Positions 1 to 9,298 are shown, counted from the first letter of the stretch. The stretch is 64,000 nucleotides of DNA from Treponema sp. (GCA_024402535.1 JAKSTN010000004.1:1-64000); one strand, 5' to 3'. Numbers and translations: made by a program. Notes: generated by a model from the sequence alone, not told the origin.

Positions 1-1187
1 CTGTAGTAAACCGCAGAAAGTATCTTGAAGAACAGATCAACACAAAACGTGATGATTTCTTTAATACAGCAAAAATCGGTGACTCAGTAAAAGGTACTGT
101 AAAATCATTCACAAGTTTCGGTGCTTTCATCGACCTGGGTGGTTTCGACGGACTTCTTCATATCAATGATATGAGCTGGGGACACGTTGCACGTCCAAAA
201 GATTTCGTAAAGAAAGGTCAGGAAATCGAACTTAAAGTTATCCGCCTTGATCCAGCAGAAAAGAGAATCAATCTTTCTCTGAAACACTTCTCTGAAGATC
301 CATGGATGCACTTCGAAACAAAATACAATGTTAATGACATTGTTAAAGGTAAAGTTACAAAACTTACAGACTTCGGTGCTTTCGTTGAACTGGAAGAAGG
401 AATCGAAGGTCTTGTTCACATCAGTGAATTCTCTTGGACAAAGAAAATCAACAAACCTGCTGACGTTGTATCAAAAGATCAGGAAGTTGAAGTAATGATC
501 CTTGGATACGATATCCAGGCTGGTCGTGTTTCACTTGGTCTTAAACAGACAACAGAAAATCCTTGGGATTCAATTGCAGACAAATATGCAGTTGGAACAA
601 AAGTAACAGGTAAAATCGTAAAACTTACAAACGTTGGTGCTTTCATTTCTCTGGATGACGGAATTGACGGTTTCCTCCATGCTGATGACATTTCTTGGAC
701 AAAGAAAGTTAAGCATCCAGGAAGCGAACTGAAAGTTGATCAGGAAGTTGAAGCAGTTGTTATTGAATGCGATCCTGAACAGCACAGAATCCGTGTTGGA
801 CTTAAACAGCTTACAGACGACCCATGGAAGGCATTTGCAGAAGAATACAAACCAGGTTCTACACTTGAAGGAGAAATCACTTCAATTACAGATTTTGGTC
901 TCTTCGTAAAAGCTCCAAACGGAATTGAAGGTCTTGTAAACAAAGCTAACCTGAGCGATGACAAAGATGTTCCTTTCGAAGAAGCAGTTGCAAAATACAA
1001 TGTTGGTGACAAAATCAACGTATTCGTTGTAGATGTAAATGTAGAAAAAGGAAAGGTTGCATTCTCTGTACGTGAATACAAGAGAAAGCAGCAGCGTGAT
1101 GAAATCTCTCAGTATATGTCTTCATCAGGAAACGATGATGACGGAGCTTATACAATCGGAGATCTGCTTAATTCAAAAAGTGAATAA
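1..1187 (+). CDS. rpsA: 30S ribosomal protein S1, 3' part (5' end outside window)
   Basis: The reading frame is open from base 3 with no start, so the gene begins upstream. The visible part carries four consecutive S1 (OB-fold) RNA-binding repeats, at about 75-300, 330-565, 590-825 and 850-1080. Each has the SFGAFIDL / DFGAFVEL-type strand and ends in a DPW or NPW linker. The first corresponds to domain 3 of the six-repeat Escherichia coli protein. S1 binds mRNA on the 30S subunit and helps start translation. The C-terminal tail after the last repeat is acidic and short. A strong intrinsic terminator follows. The call is secure; only the 5' extent is unknown. Confidence 0.97.
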   Translation, partial: VVNRRKYLEEQINTKRDDFFNTAKIGDSVKGTVKSFTSFGAFIDLGGFDGLLHINDMSWGHVARPKDFVKKGQEIELKVIRLDPAEKRINLSLKHFSEDPWMHFETKYNVNDIVKGKVTKLTDFGAFVELEEGIEGLVHISEFSWTKKINKPADVVSKDQEVEVMILGYDIQAGRVSLGLKQTTENPWDSIADKYAVGTKVTGKIVKLTNVGAFISLDDGIDGFLHADDISWTKKVKHPGSELKVDQEVEAVVIECDPEQHRIRVGLKQLTDDPWKAFAEEYKPGSTLEGEITSITDFGLFVKAPNGIEGLVNKANLSDDKDVPFEEAVAKYNVGDKINVFVVDVNVEKGKVAFSVREYKRKQQRDEISQYMSSSGNDDDGAYTIGDLLNSKSE

Positions 1188-1210
1188 TTCACATATTTGA
1201 GTAATTAAGT

Positions 1211-1253
1211 AAAAACGCATTGTATGTTGTTAAAGACTACAATGCGTTTTTTG
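1211..1253 (+). terminator. Intrinsic terminator of rpsA
   Basis: A perfect 10-bp stem (ACGCATTGTA at 1215-1224 with TACAATGCGT at 1238-1247) is extended by A/T pairs and ends in a T-run. It sits 24 bp after the rpsA stop. Confidence 0.9.
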
Positions 1254-1277
1254 TGATTTTTACGGGTATCAACGGGA

Positions 1278-2177
1278 ATGACAGAAAAAGACAATTTATT
1301 CCTTCAGAAAATCCGTTTTCTTGCAGGCGATAATCCTTATTTTGGAGAGCTTGCGGGAATTGCTAAAGAAATGGGTGGGCAGAATCTTACAGTTTTTGTA
1401 AATTCATCTGACCATTTATTTCGAAAAGTTTTTTCTGAGACAGTTGCTTTTTGCAGATTCAAGGAATCCGGGCATTTCGAAACTTTGGATGTCGTTAAAA
1501 GCGAGAACATTCTTTCGAAAATAAACCAGGTAAATCCTGATTCTGTACTTTTTCTTGACCGTATTGAACGCCTTTCTATTGATTTACAGACAGAAGTTCT
1601 TGAGTTAATTGAAAACGGCTTTTTTGAATCCCGGAAAATCCTATTAATTGCGGGATCTGAATTTTCTCTTGAGGATTCTCAGGAAAAAGGAAAGATTTCT
1701 GCAAAACTTGCTTTCAGACTTGGTCTTGTAAAACTTAATATTCTTTCGTTGAATGAGATTAAGGGTGGGGCAACTTCATTGGCCTGGATTCTTTTGAATG
1801 ATGCTAATGTCTATTCTTGTAAAGATATCAAAGGCTTTTCAGAATCAGCACTGGAAGAAATTGAAAACCATTACTGGAAATCAGGGGTTTTTGAACTAAA
1901 ATCAGTAGTTGATTTTGCAGTTTCTGTCTGTGAATCTGAGTATATTTCTATTGAAAATCTTCCGTTAGGAAAAGCAGATTCCGGAGATGTAAATGAAGCT
2001 GTTTTGAATTCACTTGGCAATGACAAGTCTATGAAATCAGCTTTGGATTCTTTTAAACGTTATTACGTTACAAAGATCCTGGAAGAAAATGGTAATAATC
2101 AGACCAAGACAGCAAAAGTTCTTGGCCTTCAGCGGACTTATGTTTCCCGTTTATTGAACGAGCTTCAAATCCGCTAA
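1278..2177 (+). CDS. Fis-type helix-turn-helix protein with a degenerate NtrC-like ATPase domain
   Basis: The 299-residue protein has the shape of a sigma-54 activator: an N-terminal region resembling an AAA+ core, then a Fis-type helix-turn-helix at about 255-299 (NNQTKTAKVLGLQRTYVSRL). The Walker A GxxGxGK loop and the GAFTGA sigma-54 contact loop are absent. A Walker-B-like strand (DSVLFLDRIERL, about 88-99) remains. It therefore probably binds DNA but neither hydrolyses ATP nor remodels sigma-54 holoenzyme. No response-regulator receiver domain is seen. The ribosome-binding site is weak (GGGA just before ATG). It follows the rpsA terminator and precedes the TPR gene by 18 bp, so the two may be co-transcribed. 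Targets are unknown. Confidence 0.75.
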   Translation: MTEKDNLFLQKIRFLAGDNPYFGELAGIAKEMGGQNLTVFVNSSDHLFRKVFSETVAFCRFKESGHFETLDVVKSENILSKINQVNPDSVLFLDRIERLSIDLQTEVLELIENGFFESRKILLIAGSEFSLEDSQEKGKISAKLAFRLGLVKLNILSLNEIKGGATSLAWILLNDANVYSCKDIKGFSESALEEIENHYWKSGVFELKSVVDFAVSVCESEYISIENLPLGKADSGDVNEAVLNSLGNDKSMKSALDSFKRYYVTKILEENGNNQTKTAKVLGLQRTYVSRLLNELQIR

Positions 2178-2195
2178 AAATAAGAGGTAAATATA

Positions 2196-2873
2196 ATGTC
2201 AGAAAACAAAGAAAAGACAACAGTTTCTTCAAAACTTAACAGTTTTCTTGAAAAAAACAGAGTGTGGCTTTTTACAGTACTTGGTGTACTTGTTGCTGCA
2301 GTAGTAGTTTGCATAGTAGTTGTGTCCGTTTCTGCTAAATCTGCAGAAAAAACACTTACAGCAGTTGATGAAATCACTTATGAATTCACAAAGGATTCAT
2401 CAAGTCTTTCAGATGATGAAATGGCTGCAAAACGTGCATCAGCTCTTTCAGCTGTAGAACCTTATCTTACAAAAGGCGGAGTTGGTGGTGTTCGCGCAAA
2501 CATGCTGGCAGCTGACCTTTACTTCCAGGGAAAAAATTATTCTTCAGCTCTTGAATGCTACAAAGCTGCAGTTTCAAAGGGAAAGAAATCTTATACAGCA
2601 CCACTTTCATATTTCAATATGGCAGTTTGTTGTGAAGAACTTGGAAACAATGCTGAAGCTGTAGAAAATTACAAAGTTGCTGCAGAGTTCAAAGGTTTCG
2701 TACTTAGATCACATGCTCTTTTCTCAACTGGTCGTGTTTATGAAGCAATGAACGATTATGCAAAAGCAGCAGAAGCTTACAATACTCTTATCGAAGCAAC
2801 TCCAAATGATTCTTGGGCACAGCTTGCAAAGACAAGAGTTATGGATATGAAACTTAAAGGAAATATCCAGTAA
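2196..2873 (+). CDS. Single-pass membrane protein with tetratricopeptide repeats
   Basis: The 225-residue protein has a short cytoplasmic N-terminus, one hydrophobic segment at about 24-46, then a soluble region with TPR-like helix pairs at about 100-215 (SALECYKAAV, NAEAVENYKVAA, KAAEAYNTLIEATP). This layout resembles the YfgM group of Sec-translocon accessory proteins, but identity with that family cannot be proven by eye. A ribosome-binding site AAGAGG lies 8 bp before the ATG. The lipoprotein gene starts 12 bp downstream, so the two are probably one operon. TPRs usually serve as protein-docking surfaces, here most likely in the periplasm. Confidence 0.75.
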   Translation: MSENKEKTTVSSKLNSFLEKNRVWLFTVLGVLVAAVVVCIVVVSVSAKSAEKTLTAVDEITYEFTKDSSSLSDDEMAAKRASALSAVEPYLTKGGVGGVRANMLAADLYFQGKNYSSALECYKAAVSKGKKSYTAPLSYFNMAVCCEELGNNAEAVENYKVAAEFKGFVLRSHALFSTGRVYEAMNDYAKAAEAYNTLIEATPNDSWAQLAKTRVMDMKLKGNIQ

Positions 2874-2885
2874 TTTTCAGGTTAA

Positions 2886-3665
2886 ATGAATATTATGAAG
2901 ACATCCTGCAGAAAATTTAAGTGTTTTGTTTATTCACTGGTTCTTGCAGGATGTTTTTTGTTTTTAAACACTTCCTGTGGTCTTGATGAATTTTATTATG
3001 TAGATGCACCATCTGTTTATAATAAACAGCCTGTTGTTGACCGTTATTCAGATACAGACTATACGGAACGTTATTTTGAGTTTTATACAAATGAATCTGG
3101 AATGACAGAATATCTTGATGCCGGATCTGATTTTAGATTTCTGGGAACGGATATTTATTATAAAATCTACAATAGTTATGATACTATGCTGTCGGAAAGA
3201 GGAAACTTGAATGACAGTTTGCTGAATAATTCTTATTCATCTGCAACAAAACTCATAGACAGTTATAAATTTCTTACATTAAAATTTGAAGGACAGACAA
3301 AAGCTGTACTTATTCCTGCTACCGGAACAAACCAGAGAGTTTATGTAAGACTTTCAAACTATCAGAATGACACTTATCGGGCAAGACTGGTAATTGACGG
3401 GGTAGAAAAAGGGGAGCCAAGGCGAAATCCTGTTGTTGGCGGAAGTTTTGACTTTGGCCGTAATGCTTATGGCAGTTCAAGTCTTCATAAAATTCCTGAT
3501 TCATCGGATAGTGATGTAAAATACAGATCGTCTTCTTCAAATGGAAAATGGTATATACCTATGTATGCAGTTGCCATGGGCCGAGATTCAAGTTATACAA
3601 TTACTTATTCAAATATTTTTTACCTTGGTACTGTCTGTATAGATCAGAATTCAGAAGACAACTAG
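2886..3665 (+). CDS. Predicted lipoprotein of unknown function
   Basis: The 259-residue protein starts with a basic stretch and a hydrophobic core, followed by the lipobox-like LNTSC; Cys31 is the likely lipidated residue. An earlier LAGC lies inside the hydrophobic core and is a less likely site. The mature part is rich in Tyr, Ser and Asp and contains no domain I recognise. Spirochaetal lipoboxes are loose, so lipidation is likely but not certain. The ATG at 2886 has an AGG five bases upstream; a second in-frame ATG at 2895 is possible. It follows the TPR membrane protein gene closely. Confidence 0.7.
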   Translation: MNIMKTSCRKFKCFVYSLVLAGCFLFLNTSCGLDEFYYVDAPSVYNKQPVVDRYSDTDYTERYFEFYTNESGMTEYLDAGSDFRFLGTDIYYKIYNSYDTMLSERGNLNDSLLNNSYSSATKLIDSYKFLTLKFEGQTKAVLIPATGTNQRVYVRLSNYQNDTYRARLVIDGVEKGEPRRNPVVGGSFDFGRNAYGSSSLHKIPDSSDSDVKYRSSSSNGKWYIPMYAVAMGRDSSYTITYSNIFYLGTVCIDQNSEDN

Positions 3666-3687
3666 AATAGTCTGTTATTTCAGAATG

Positions 3688-3716
3688 TTGCATAACATTT
3701 TTATATATGATAATAT
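3688..3716 (+). promoter_or_regulatory. Predicted promoter of yebC
   Basis: TTGCAT (3688-3693), a 17-bp spacer and TAATAT (3711-3716) stand 45 bp ahead of the yebC start. Confidence 0.55.
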
Positions 3717-3761
3717 TATCTATTGTAATAACTTTGTAAACTTATATTAAAGGAGTTCCTA

Positions 3762-4505
3762 ATGTCAGGACATAGTAAATGGGCCACCATTAAACATGCA
3801 AAGGGTCTTGCCGATGCTAAACGTGGTAAAATTTTCACAAAATTCATCAAAGAAATTTCTATTGCAGCTCGCATGGGTGGTGGAGATCCTAACTCTAACC
3901 CACGCCTCCGTACAGTAATTCTTAAAGCACGTGCTGCTAACATGCCAAAAGACAACATCGAACGTGCAATCAAAAAAGGTACAGGTGAAGACGGCGGAGC
4001 AGCTTACGAAGAATACCTCTACGAAGGATACGCACCAGGCGGAGTTGCTGTAATGGTTGAAGTTCTTACAGATAACAAAAACCGTGCTGCAGCAGACGTT
4101 CGCAATATTTTCTCAAAATCAGGCGGAAACCTTGGTACAACAGGTTCTGTAAGCCGTATGTTCCAGAGAAAAGGACAGATCGCTTACGATGCAGAAAAAG
4201 TTTCTGAAGATGAACTGATGGAAGTTGCACTTGAAGCTGGTGCAGATGATATCGTAAACGAAGACGGAGTTATCACAGTTACAACTGCTCCAGATGCTTT
4301 CGCAGACGTTCTTGACGCTCTCAACGAAAAAGGATACGAATCACTTTCAGCTGAAGTAGCCATGGTTCCAGATGCTTACACAGCAGTTGATGCTGAAACA
4401 GCAGCAAAAGTTCAGAAAATGATCGACAAACTGGAAGACAACGACGATGTTCAGAACGTATACCATACAGCTGAATATCCAGATGACTTCGAACCTGAGG
4501 CATAA
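3762..4505 (+). CDS. yebC: YebC/PmpR family transcription or translation regulator
   Basis: This 247-residue protein opens with the family signature SGHSKWATIKHAKGLADAKR and continues with conserved blocks such as NMPKDNIERAIKKG and NIFSKSGGNLG. YebC-family proteins bind DNA as transcription factors, and some members act on translation of difficult nascent chains; which role applies here is unknown. Length matches the family. A strong ribosome-binding site (AAAGGAG) lies 7 bp upstream of the ATG. The gene has its own promoter and a strong terminator. In many bacteria yebC precedes ruvC, as here. Codon use is biased to highly expressed codons compared with neighbouring unknown genes. Confidence 0.95.
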   Translation: MSGHSKWATIKHAKGLADAKRGKIFTKFIKEISIAARMGGGDPNSNPRLRTVILKARAANMPKDNIERAIKKGTGEDGGAAYEEYLYEGYAPGGVAVMVEVLTDNKNRAAADVRNIFSKSGGNLGTTGSVSRMFQRKGQIAYDAEKVSEDELMEVALEAGADDIVNEDGVITVTTAPDAFADVLDALNEKGYESLSAEVAMVPDAYTAVDAETAAKVQKMIDKLEDNDDVQNVYHTAEYPDDFEPEA

Positions 4506-4543
4506 AAAACAATGAAGGCGGTTTTTATTCCGTCTTTATAAAG

Positions 4544-4574
4544 AAAAGTCAGAACATTTTGTTCTGACTTTTTT
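4544..4574 (+). terminator. Intrinsic terminator after yebC
   Basis: A perfect 12-bp stem (AAAAGTCAGAAC at 4544-4555 with GTTCTGACTTTT at 4561-4572) has a 5-nt loop and a T-run. Confidence 0.92.
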
Positions 4575-4592
4575 CATTTAACTATATATAAT
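4564..4592 (+). promoter_or_regulatory. Predicted ruvC promoter overlapping the yebC terminator
   Basis: CTGACT (4564-4569), a 17-bp spacer and a consensus TATAAT (4587-4592). The -10 ends 6 bp before the ruvC ATG, so transcription would start at or beside the start codon (leaderless). Confidence 0.5.
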
Positions 4593-4598
4593 GAATTT

Positions 4599-5144
4599 AT
4601 GACACCTACCCAGTTTCAGAATCTGCCAGGTTCTTCCTCTGCAGTATCAGAAAAAGTCTCACGAAAAAAAATCCGGCGTGTTCTGGGCATTGACCCGGGG
4701 CTTGCAAATACAGGATTCGGGGTAGTGGATTATTATAACGGCCGTTACAGAATGGTTAGCTATGGTGTCATTACGACAAAGGCTGAAAGTCCCCATGGGG
4801 AACGGCTTCTAGCGATTTATCAGCGGCTTCAATCTGTTATTGACGAGTTTAAGCCTGATGAAGCGGGCATGGAAACACTTTATTTTGCAAAAAATGCTTC
4901 CAGTGCCATGACTGTTGCTGAAGCCCGGGGAGTTGTAACTCTCTGTCTTGCCCAGAATTGCATTAAACTTGGGGAATACACTCCAAATCAGATTAAAAGT
5001 GCTGTAACAGGGTCTGCCACTGCAGATAAGGAACTGGTTGAGCGGTATATAAAGATTCTGTTGAATCTTGAAACTGAACCAAAGCCTGATCATGCTGCTG
5101 ACGCCCTGGCAGGTGCAATAACTCATATTCATCACTCACTTTAA
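4599..5144 (+). CDS. ruvC: Crossover junction endodeoxyribonuclease RuvC
   Basis: RuvC resolves Holliday junctions in the RuvABC recombination pathway. The RNase-H-fold catalytic acids are visible: D32 in GIDPGL, E92 in METLYF, and the C-terminal pair in KPDHAADAL (H165, D168; His at the third position occurs in many RuvC proteins). The 181-residue ORF has an extra N-terminal stretch of about 26 residues before the usual start of the domain. No other ATG, GTG or TTG in this stretch makes a better start, so 4599 is kept. No Shine-Dalgarno sequence is present; the upstream TATAAT is so close that a leaderless mRNA is likely. The Holliday-junction helicase genes ruvA and ruvB are not adjacent. 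Confidence 0.93.
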   Translation: MTPTQFQNLPGSSSAVSEKVSRKKIRRVLGIDPGLANTGFGVVDYYNGRYRMVSYGVITTKAESPHGERLLAIYQRLQSVIDEFKPDEAGMETLYFAKNASSAMTVAEARGVVTLCLAQNCIKLGEYTPNQIKSAVTGSATADKELVERYIKILLNLETEPKPDHAADALAGAITHIHHSL

Positions 5145-5162
5145 TAAAAAACTCATTTTGTG

Positions 5163-5168
5163 TATAAT
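5163..5168 (+). promoter_or_regulatory. Candidate -10 element of ileS
   Basis: A consensus TATAAT lies 40 bp before the ileS start, with no convincing -35 hexamer 17 bp upstream (the region is TTTAAT-like). Confidence 0.4.
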
Positions 5169-5208
5169 AGTATAGTTTATATACATATATATTGAGGTAT
5201 TTTTTAGA

Positions 5209-8200
5209 ATGTATACTCCAGTTGATCCAAAAGTAGATTTCCCAAAACAGGAAGAAGAAGTTTTAAAGTTCTGGGAAAAAAATGACACTTTCAAAAAATC
5301 AGTAAGTCAGCGCGAAGGCTGTGAAGAATTCGTATTCTTTGACGGACCTCCATTTGCAACAGGGCTTCCACACTTTGGACATTTTATTCCATCAACAATT
5401 AAAGATATTATTCCACGTTATCAGACAATGAAAGGAAAAAAGGTTGACCGTCGTTTCGGATGGGACTGTCATGGTCTTCCTATTGAAAACCTTATTGAAA
5501 AGGAATTGGGAATTAACTCAAAGCACGAAATTGAAGAAATGGGTGTTGATAAATTCAACGAAGCATGTCGTGCATCAGTTCTCCGCTATACATCAGAATG
5601 GCGTAAAACAATCACCCGTATGGGACGCTGGGTTGATTTTGACCGTGACTACAAGACAATGAATCCTGAATTCATGGAATCAATCTGGTGGGTTGCAAAA
5701 TCTCTGTGGGACAAAAACCTTATTTACGAAGGACAGTATATTCTTCCATATTGTCCACGCTGTTCAACAGTTCTTTCTTCACACGAACTTGCTCAGGGCT
5801 ACAAAGACAAACAGGACCCTGCAGTAACAATCCGCTTCAAGGTAAAATCACTTCCAGCAGCTATTGGTGACAATGATCTGGAAAATACATATTTCATTGC
5901 ATGGACAACAACTCCATGGACACTTCCTTCAAACCTTGGTCTTTGTATGGGACCGGAAGTTGAATATGTAAAACTTAAGGATAAATCAGACGGAACAAAC
6001 TACATCTTTGCTAAAGCCCGTATTTCTGCTTACTTCAAGAATGAAGCTGATTATGAAATCCTGTGGACACACAAAGGTGCAGAATTCATCGATGCAACTT
6101 ATGAACCTCTGTTCCCATACTTTGCAGACCTGGCAGACGCAAAAGTTTGTGAAGAAAAATCAGGACAGAAATGTGAAAAGGGTGCTTTCCGTATGTTCAA
6201 TGCTGACTACGTTTCTACAGAAGACGGTACAGGTATTGTTCATATTGCTCCAGCATTCGGTGAAGAAGATAACAAAGTATTCCGCGGTTCAGGCGTTCCA
6301 AACGTACAACCACTGGATGCTGAATGTAAGTTCACAAAAGAAGTTCCAGAATATGCAGGCGTATTCGTAAAAGACGCTGACAAAGATATTATGGACCGCC
6401 TTAAGAAAGAAGGTAAACTTGTAAAACGCGAAACTGTTCAGCACCAGTATCCACACTGCTGGAGATGTTCTTCTCCACTTATTTACCGTGGTATCGGTTC
6501 ATGGTTCGTAAAAGTACAGGATCATCATGAAGCTCTTCTTCGTGCAAACAGTCAGATCAAATGGCAGCCTTCACATATTAAAGAAGGACGCTTTGGTAAA
6601 TGGCTGGCAGGTTCACGCGACTGGGCTGTAAGCCGTAACCGTTATTGGGGTAACCCAATTCCAATTTGGCGCTGTGACGATCCAGAATGTAAACATACAC
6701 TCTGTGTAGGAAGCCGTCAGGAACTGAAAGATCTTTCTGGTGTTTATCCTGAAGATCTCCACAAACAGTTTGTTGATAAAATCACAATTCCTTGTCCAAA
6801 ATGTAAGGGAACAATGCACCGTATTCCAGAAGTATTTGACTGCTGGTTTGAATCTGGAAGCATGCCTTACGGACAGCAGCATTATCCTTTTGAAAATAAA
6901 GAATTCTTTGAAAGTCATTTCCCTGCAAACTTTATTTCAGAAGGTCTGGACCAGACTCGTGGTTGGTTCTACACACTTACAATTCTTGCAAGTCACCTGT
7001 TTGACAAACCTGCTTTCCAGAACTGTATCGTAAACGGTCTTGTTCTTGCAGAAGACGGCCGCAAAATGTCTAAGTCTCTGAAAAACTATACAGACCCAGT
7101 TGAAGCTATCAATATGTTCGGTGCCGACGCTCTTCGTCTGTTCCTTATTCACTCTGCAGTTGTTAAGGCTGATGACCTTCGTTATTCAGATGCAGGTGTA
7201 CGTGAAGTTCTTAAGAACATTCTTATTCCACTTTGGAGCGGGTACTCATTCTTTGTTCAGTATGCAAATATTGACGGAGTAACCTGTACAGGTCACGAGT
7301 TCGACTCAAAACTTCCAGAAAATCCTCTGGACCGCTGGATTCTTTCTGTTACTCAGAAAATGGTAAAAGAAGTTACATCAGCTCTCGACGATTACGACCT
7401 TTCTGCCGCTATTGATCCTCTTATCGCATTCATCGATCAGATCAATAACTGGTACATCCGCCGTAACCGCCGCCGTTTCTGGAAATCAGGAAATGACACA
7501 GATAAACTTGAAGCATACGCTTCACTTTACTACGCACTCAAAACATTCTGTAAATGTGCAGCTCCTGTAATTCCATTCATCACAGAAGAAATGTACCAGA
7601 ATTTCAAGACAGATGCAGATAAAGAATCTGTTCACCTTTGTGATTATCCTGTTTACAACGAAAAGATGCGTGATGAAGCTCTTGAGTTCCGTATGGCTAC
7701 TGTACAGAAAGCTGTTTCTATGGGACGCTCTCTGCGCAACCAGTTCAACCTGAAGAACCGACAGCCACTGGCTTCTTGTCAGCTGGTTACACGCAATGCA
7801 GAAGAACGTGCAGTTCTTTCTGACATGCAGGATACAATTGCTGAAGAACTGAATGTAAAACAGGTTGTATTCCATGACAAAGAAGACGAACTTGTTGAAT
7901 ACAAGGCAAAGGCAAACTTCAAAGTAATGGGTAAAGAACTTGGACCAAAAATGAAGGCTGCCGCAGCAATCATCATGACTCTTACTTCTGAACAGATTGA
8001 ACAGGTTCTTAACGGAAATGCCCTTGTAATTGATGTTGAAGGACAGAATGTTGAACTGACAGAAGAAAAACTCATCGTTGAACGCATCGAAAAAGAAAAT
8101 CTGAAAGTTGTAAACGAAGGAACTCTTACAGTTGCTCTGGATACAAAAGTTACAGATGAACTTAAGAAAGAAGGATACGTTCGTGATCTTATCCGCGGTA

Positions 8201-8415
8201 TTCAGAACCTGCGTAAGGAATCAGGCTTCAACGTTACAGACAGAATTAATCTTTCTGTTTGCGGTGATGCTGATCTTAAAGCAGCATATGAAAACTTTAC
8301 AGATATGATCTGTGGTGAAGTTCTTGCTGAAAAATCTTCATGGGTTGAAGGTCTTTCGGGAACAGCTGTTGATGCTGATGATAAAACCTGGAGCATTAAG
8401 GTTGAAAAAATCTAA
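5209..8415 (+). CDS. ileS: Isoleucyl-tRNA synthetase, eukaryote-like (IleS2) type
   Basis: This 1068-residue class I synthetase charges tRNA-Ile. The HIGH-type motif is HFGH within DGPPFATGLPHFGH, and the KMSKS loop is intact (GRKMSKSLKNY). The CP1 editing insertion is present between them (AWTTTPWTLPSNLG). Length and the PPFATGLPHFGH block match the eukaryotic/IleS2 subtype rather than the shorter E. coli type with a C-terminal zinc finger; IleS2 enzymes are typically tolerant of mupirocin. Codon use is that of a highly expressed gene. The ribosome-binding site is weak (TTGAGG, 13 bp upstream). A lipoprotein gene starts 7 bp after the stop. Confidence 0.96.
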   Translation: MYTPVDPKVDFPKQEEEVLKFWEKNDTFKKSVSQREGCEEFVFFDGPPFATGLPHFGHFIPSTIKDIIPRYQTMKGKKVDRRFGWDCHGLPIENLIEKELGINSKHEIEEMGVDKFNEACRASVLRYTSEWRKTITRMGRWVDFDRDYKTMNPEFMESIWWVAKSLWDKNLIYEGQYILPYCPRCSTVLSSHELAQGYKDKQDPAVTIRFKVKSLPAAIGDNDLENTYFIAWTTTPWTLPSNLGLCMGPEVEYVKLKDKSDGTNYIFAKARISAYFKNEADYEILWTHKGAEFIDATYEPLFPYFADLADAKVCEEKSGQKCEKGAFRMFNADYVSTEDGTGIVHIAPAFGEEDNKVFRGSGVPNVQPLDAECKFTKEVPEYAGVFVKDADKDIMDRLKKEGKLVKRETVQHQYPHCWRCSSPLIYRGIGSWFVKVQDHHEALLRANSQIKWQPSHIKEGRFGKWLAGSRDWAVSRNRYWGNPIPIWRCDDPECKHTLCVGSRQELKDLSGVYPEDLHKQFVDKITIPCPKCKGTMHRIPEVFDCWFESGSMPYGQQHYPFENKEFFESHFPANFISEGLDQTRGWFYTLTILASHLFDKPAFQNCIVNGLVLAEDGRKMSKSLKNYTDPVEAINMFGADALRLFLIHSAVVKADDLRYSDAGVREVLKNILIPLWSGYSFFVQYANIDGVTCTGHEFDSKLPENPLDRWILSVTQKMVKEVTSALDDYDLSAAIDPLIAFIDQINNWYIRRNRRRFWKSGNDTDKLEAYASLYYALKTFCKCAAPVIPFITEEMYQNFKTDADKESVHLCDYPVYNEKMRDEALEFRMATVQKAVSMGRSLRNQFNLKNRQPLASCQLVTRNAEERAVLSDMQDTIAEELNVKQVVFHDKEDELVEYKAKANFKVMGKELGPKMKAAAAIIMTLTSEQIEQVLNGNALVIDVEGQNVELTEEKLIVERIEKENLKVVNEGTLTVALDTKVTDELKKEGYVRDLIRGIQNLRKESGFNVTDRINLSVCGDADLKAAYENFTDMICGEVLAEKSSWVEGLSGTAVDADDKTWSIKVEKI

Positions 8416-8422
8416 TTTCAAA

Positions 8423-9298
8423 ATGGTGAAACGGCTTTTCAGTTTTTGGGGAGCCGTTTCCCTTTTAATTTTATTTTTCTCCTGTAAATCAGCCCCCAAA
8501 GGATTTCAGGTAAATCCTTTGGATCTTCTGGACAATGAAAATGCTTTTTTTCTTGCTGTTCCTAAAGCTGCTGATCCTGAACTTGTTACAAATATTATAA
8601 AAACTAATGTTCCTGATATTTCAGATAAGGATGTAAAAACAGCATTAGACCATATAGATAAAGCTTATATCGGCCTTTCAAGTAACAAAAAGGTTACAAC
8701 TTACCAGTGTGCTGTGTCATGCAATATTCCTAAAGCTTTTATTCCAAATATTTTTTCAAGGAAAAAAGGTTTTTCAAAAACTGTATTTGAAACTGGAACA
8801 CGTTCTTTTGATATTTATAATAATGATACATTGAATATTTCAGTTCCCGACGGAACTACTATGGTTCTTGGACGAAATGTTCCTGCTATGCTTGAAGTAT
8901 ATGAGTCCCTTTGGGAAAACGGAATTGATGTTTCGCTTTCAGAAAATTCTTTTCTTGATGAGAAACACTATGAATATCTTTCATCTTGTACTGATGAAAT
9001 TCGTTTCTTTGCAAACAAGCCACAGTCTTTTCTAACCCTTCTTACAGGTGTAAATCTTGATTTGAAACTTCAGTGGGTTAGTGGGGCTATGCGTAAAGAT
9101 TTGAAAAATCCTAATCAGTATCTTTTAGATTTGAATTTTAATTTTAAAAATACAAAATTTGTAAAAGCTGGTAAAGCTGTTCTTACGCTTGCCTTTGGAC
9201 TTACAGATTCCTTTACTGATTCAGACTCACCAACTGAGCTTAGTGTAACTGGAATTAAACTGAATAAAAAACAGATATACAAATTACTCACATTATAG
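8423..9298 (+). CDS. Predicted lipoprotein of unknown function
   Basis: The reading frame is open further upstream into ileS, but translation from the ATG at 8423 gives a clean signal peptide ending in LFFSC, with Cys21 as the likely lipidated residue, so this start is chosen. The mature 270 residues hold no domain I recognise. No Shine-Dalgarno sequence is present; with the ileS stop only 7 bp upstream, translation is probably coupled. A perfect 9-bp inverted repeat (8428-8436 with 8452-8460), followed by CCTTTTAATTTTATTTTT, lies inside its first codons and could act as a partial terminator or attenuator. The next gene is 19 bp downstream. Confidence 0.7.
   Translation: MVKRLFSFWGAVSLLILFFSCKSAPKGFQVNPLDLLDNENAFFLAVPKAADPELVTNIIKTNVPDISDKDVKTALDHIDKAYIGLSSNKKVTTYQCAVSCNIPKAFIPNIFSRKKGFSKTVFETGTRSFDIYNNDTLNISVPDGTTMVLGRNVPAMLEVYESLWENGIDVSLSENSFLDEKHYEYLSSCTDEIRFFANKPQSFLTLLTGVNLDLKLQWVSGAMRKDLKNPNQYLLDLNFNFKNTKFVKAGKAVLTLAFGLTDSFTDSDSPTELSVTGIKLNKKQIYKLLTL

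Noticed and set aside
8312-8422. Upstream extension of the lipoprotein gene into ileS
   Set aside because: The extra residues precede a clear signal peptide that starts at the ATG at 8423; the extension only reads ileS in another frame.
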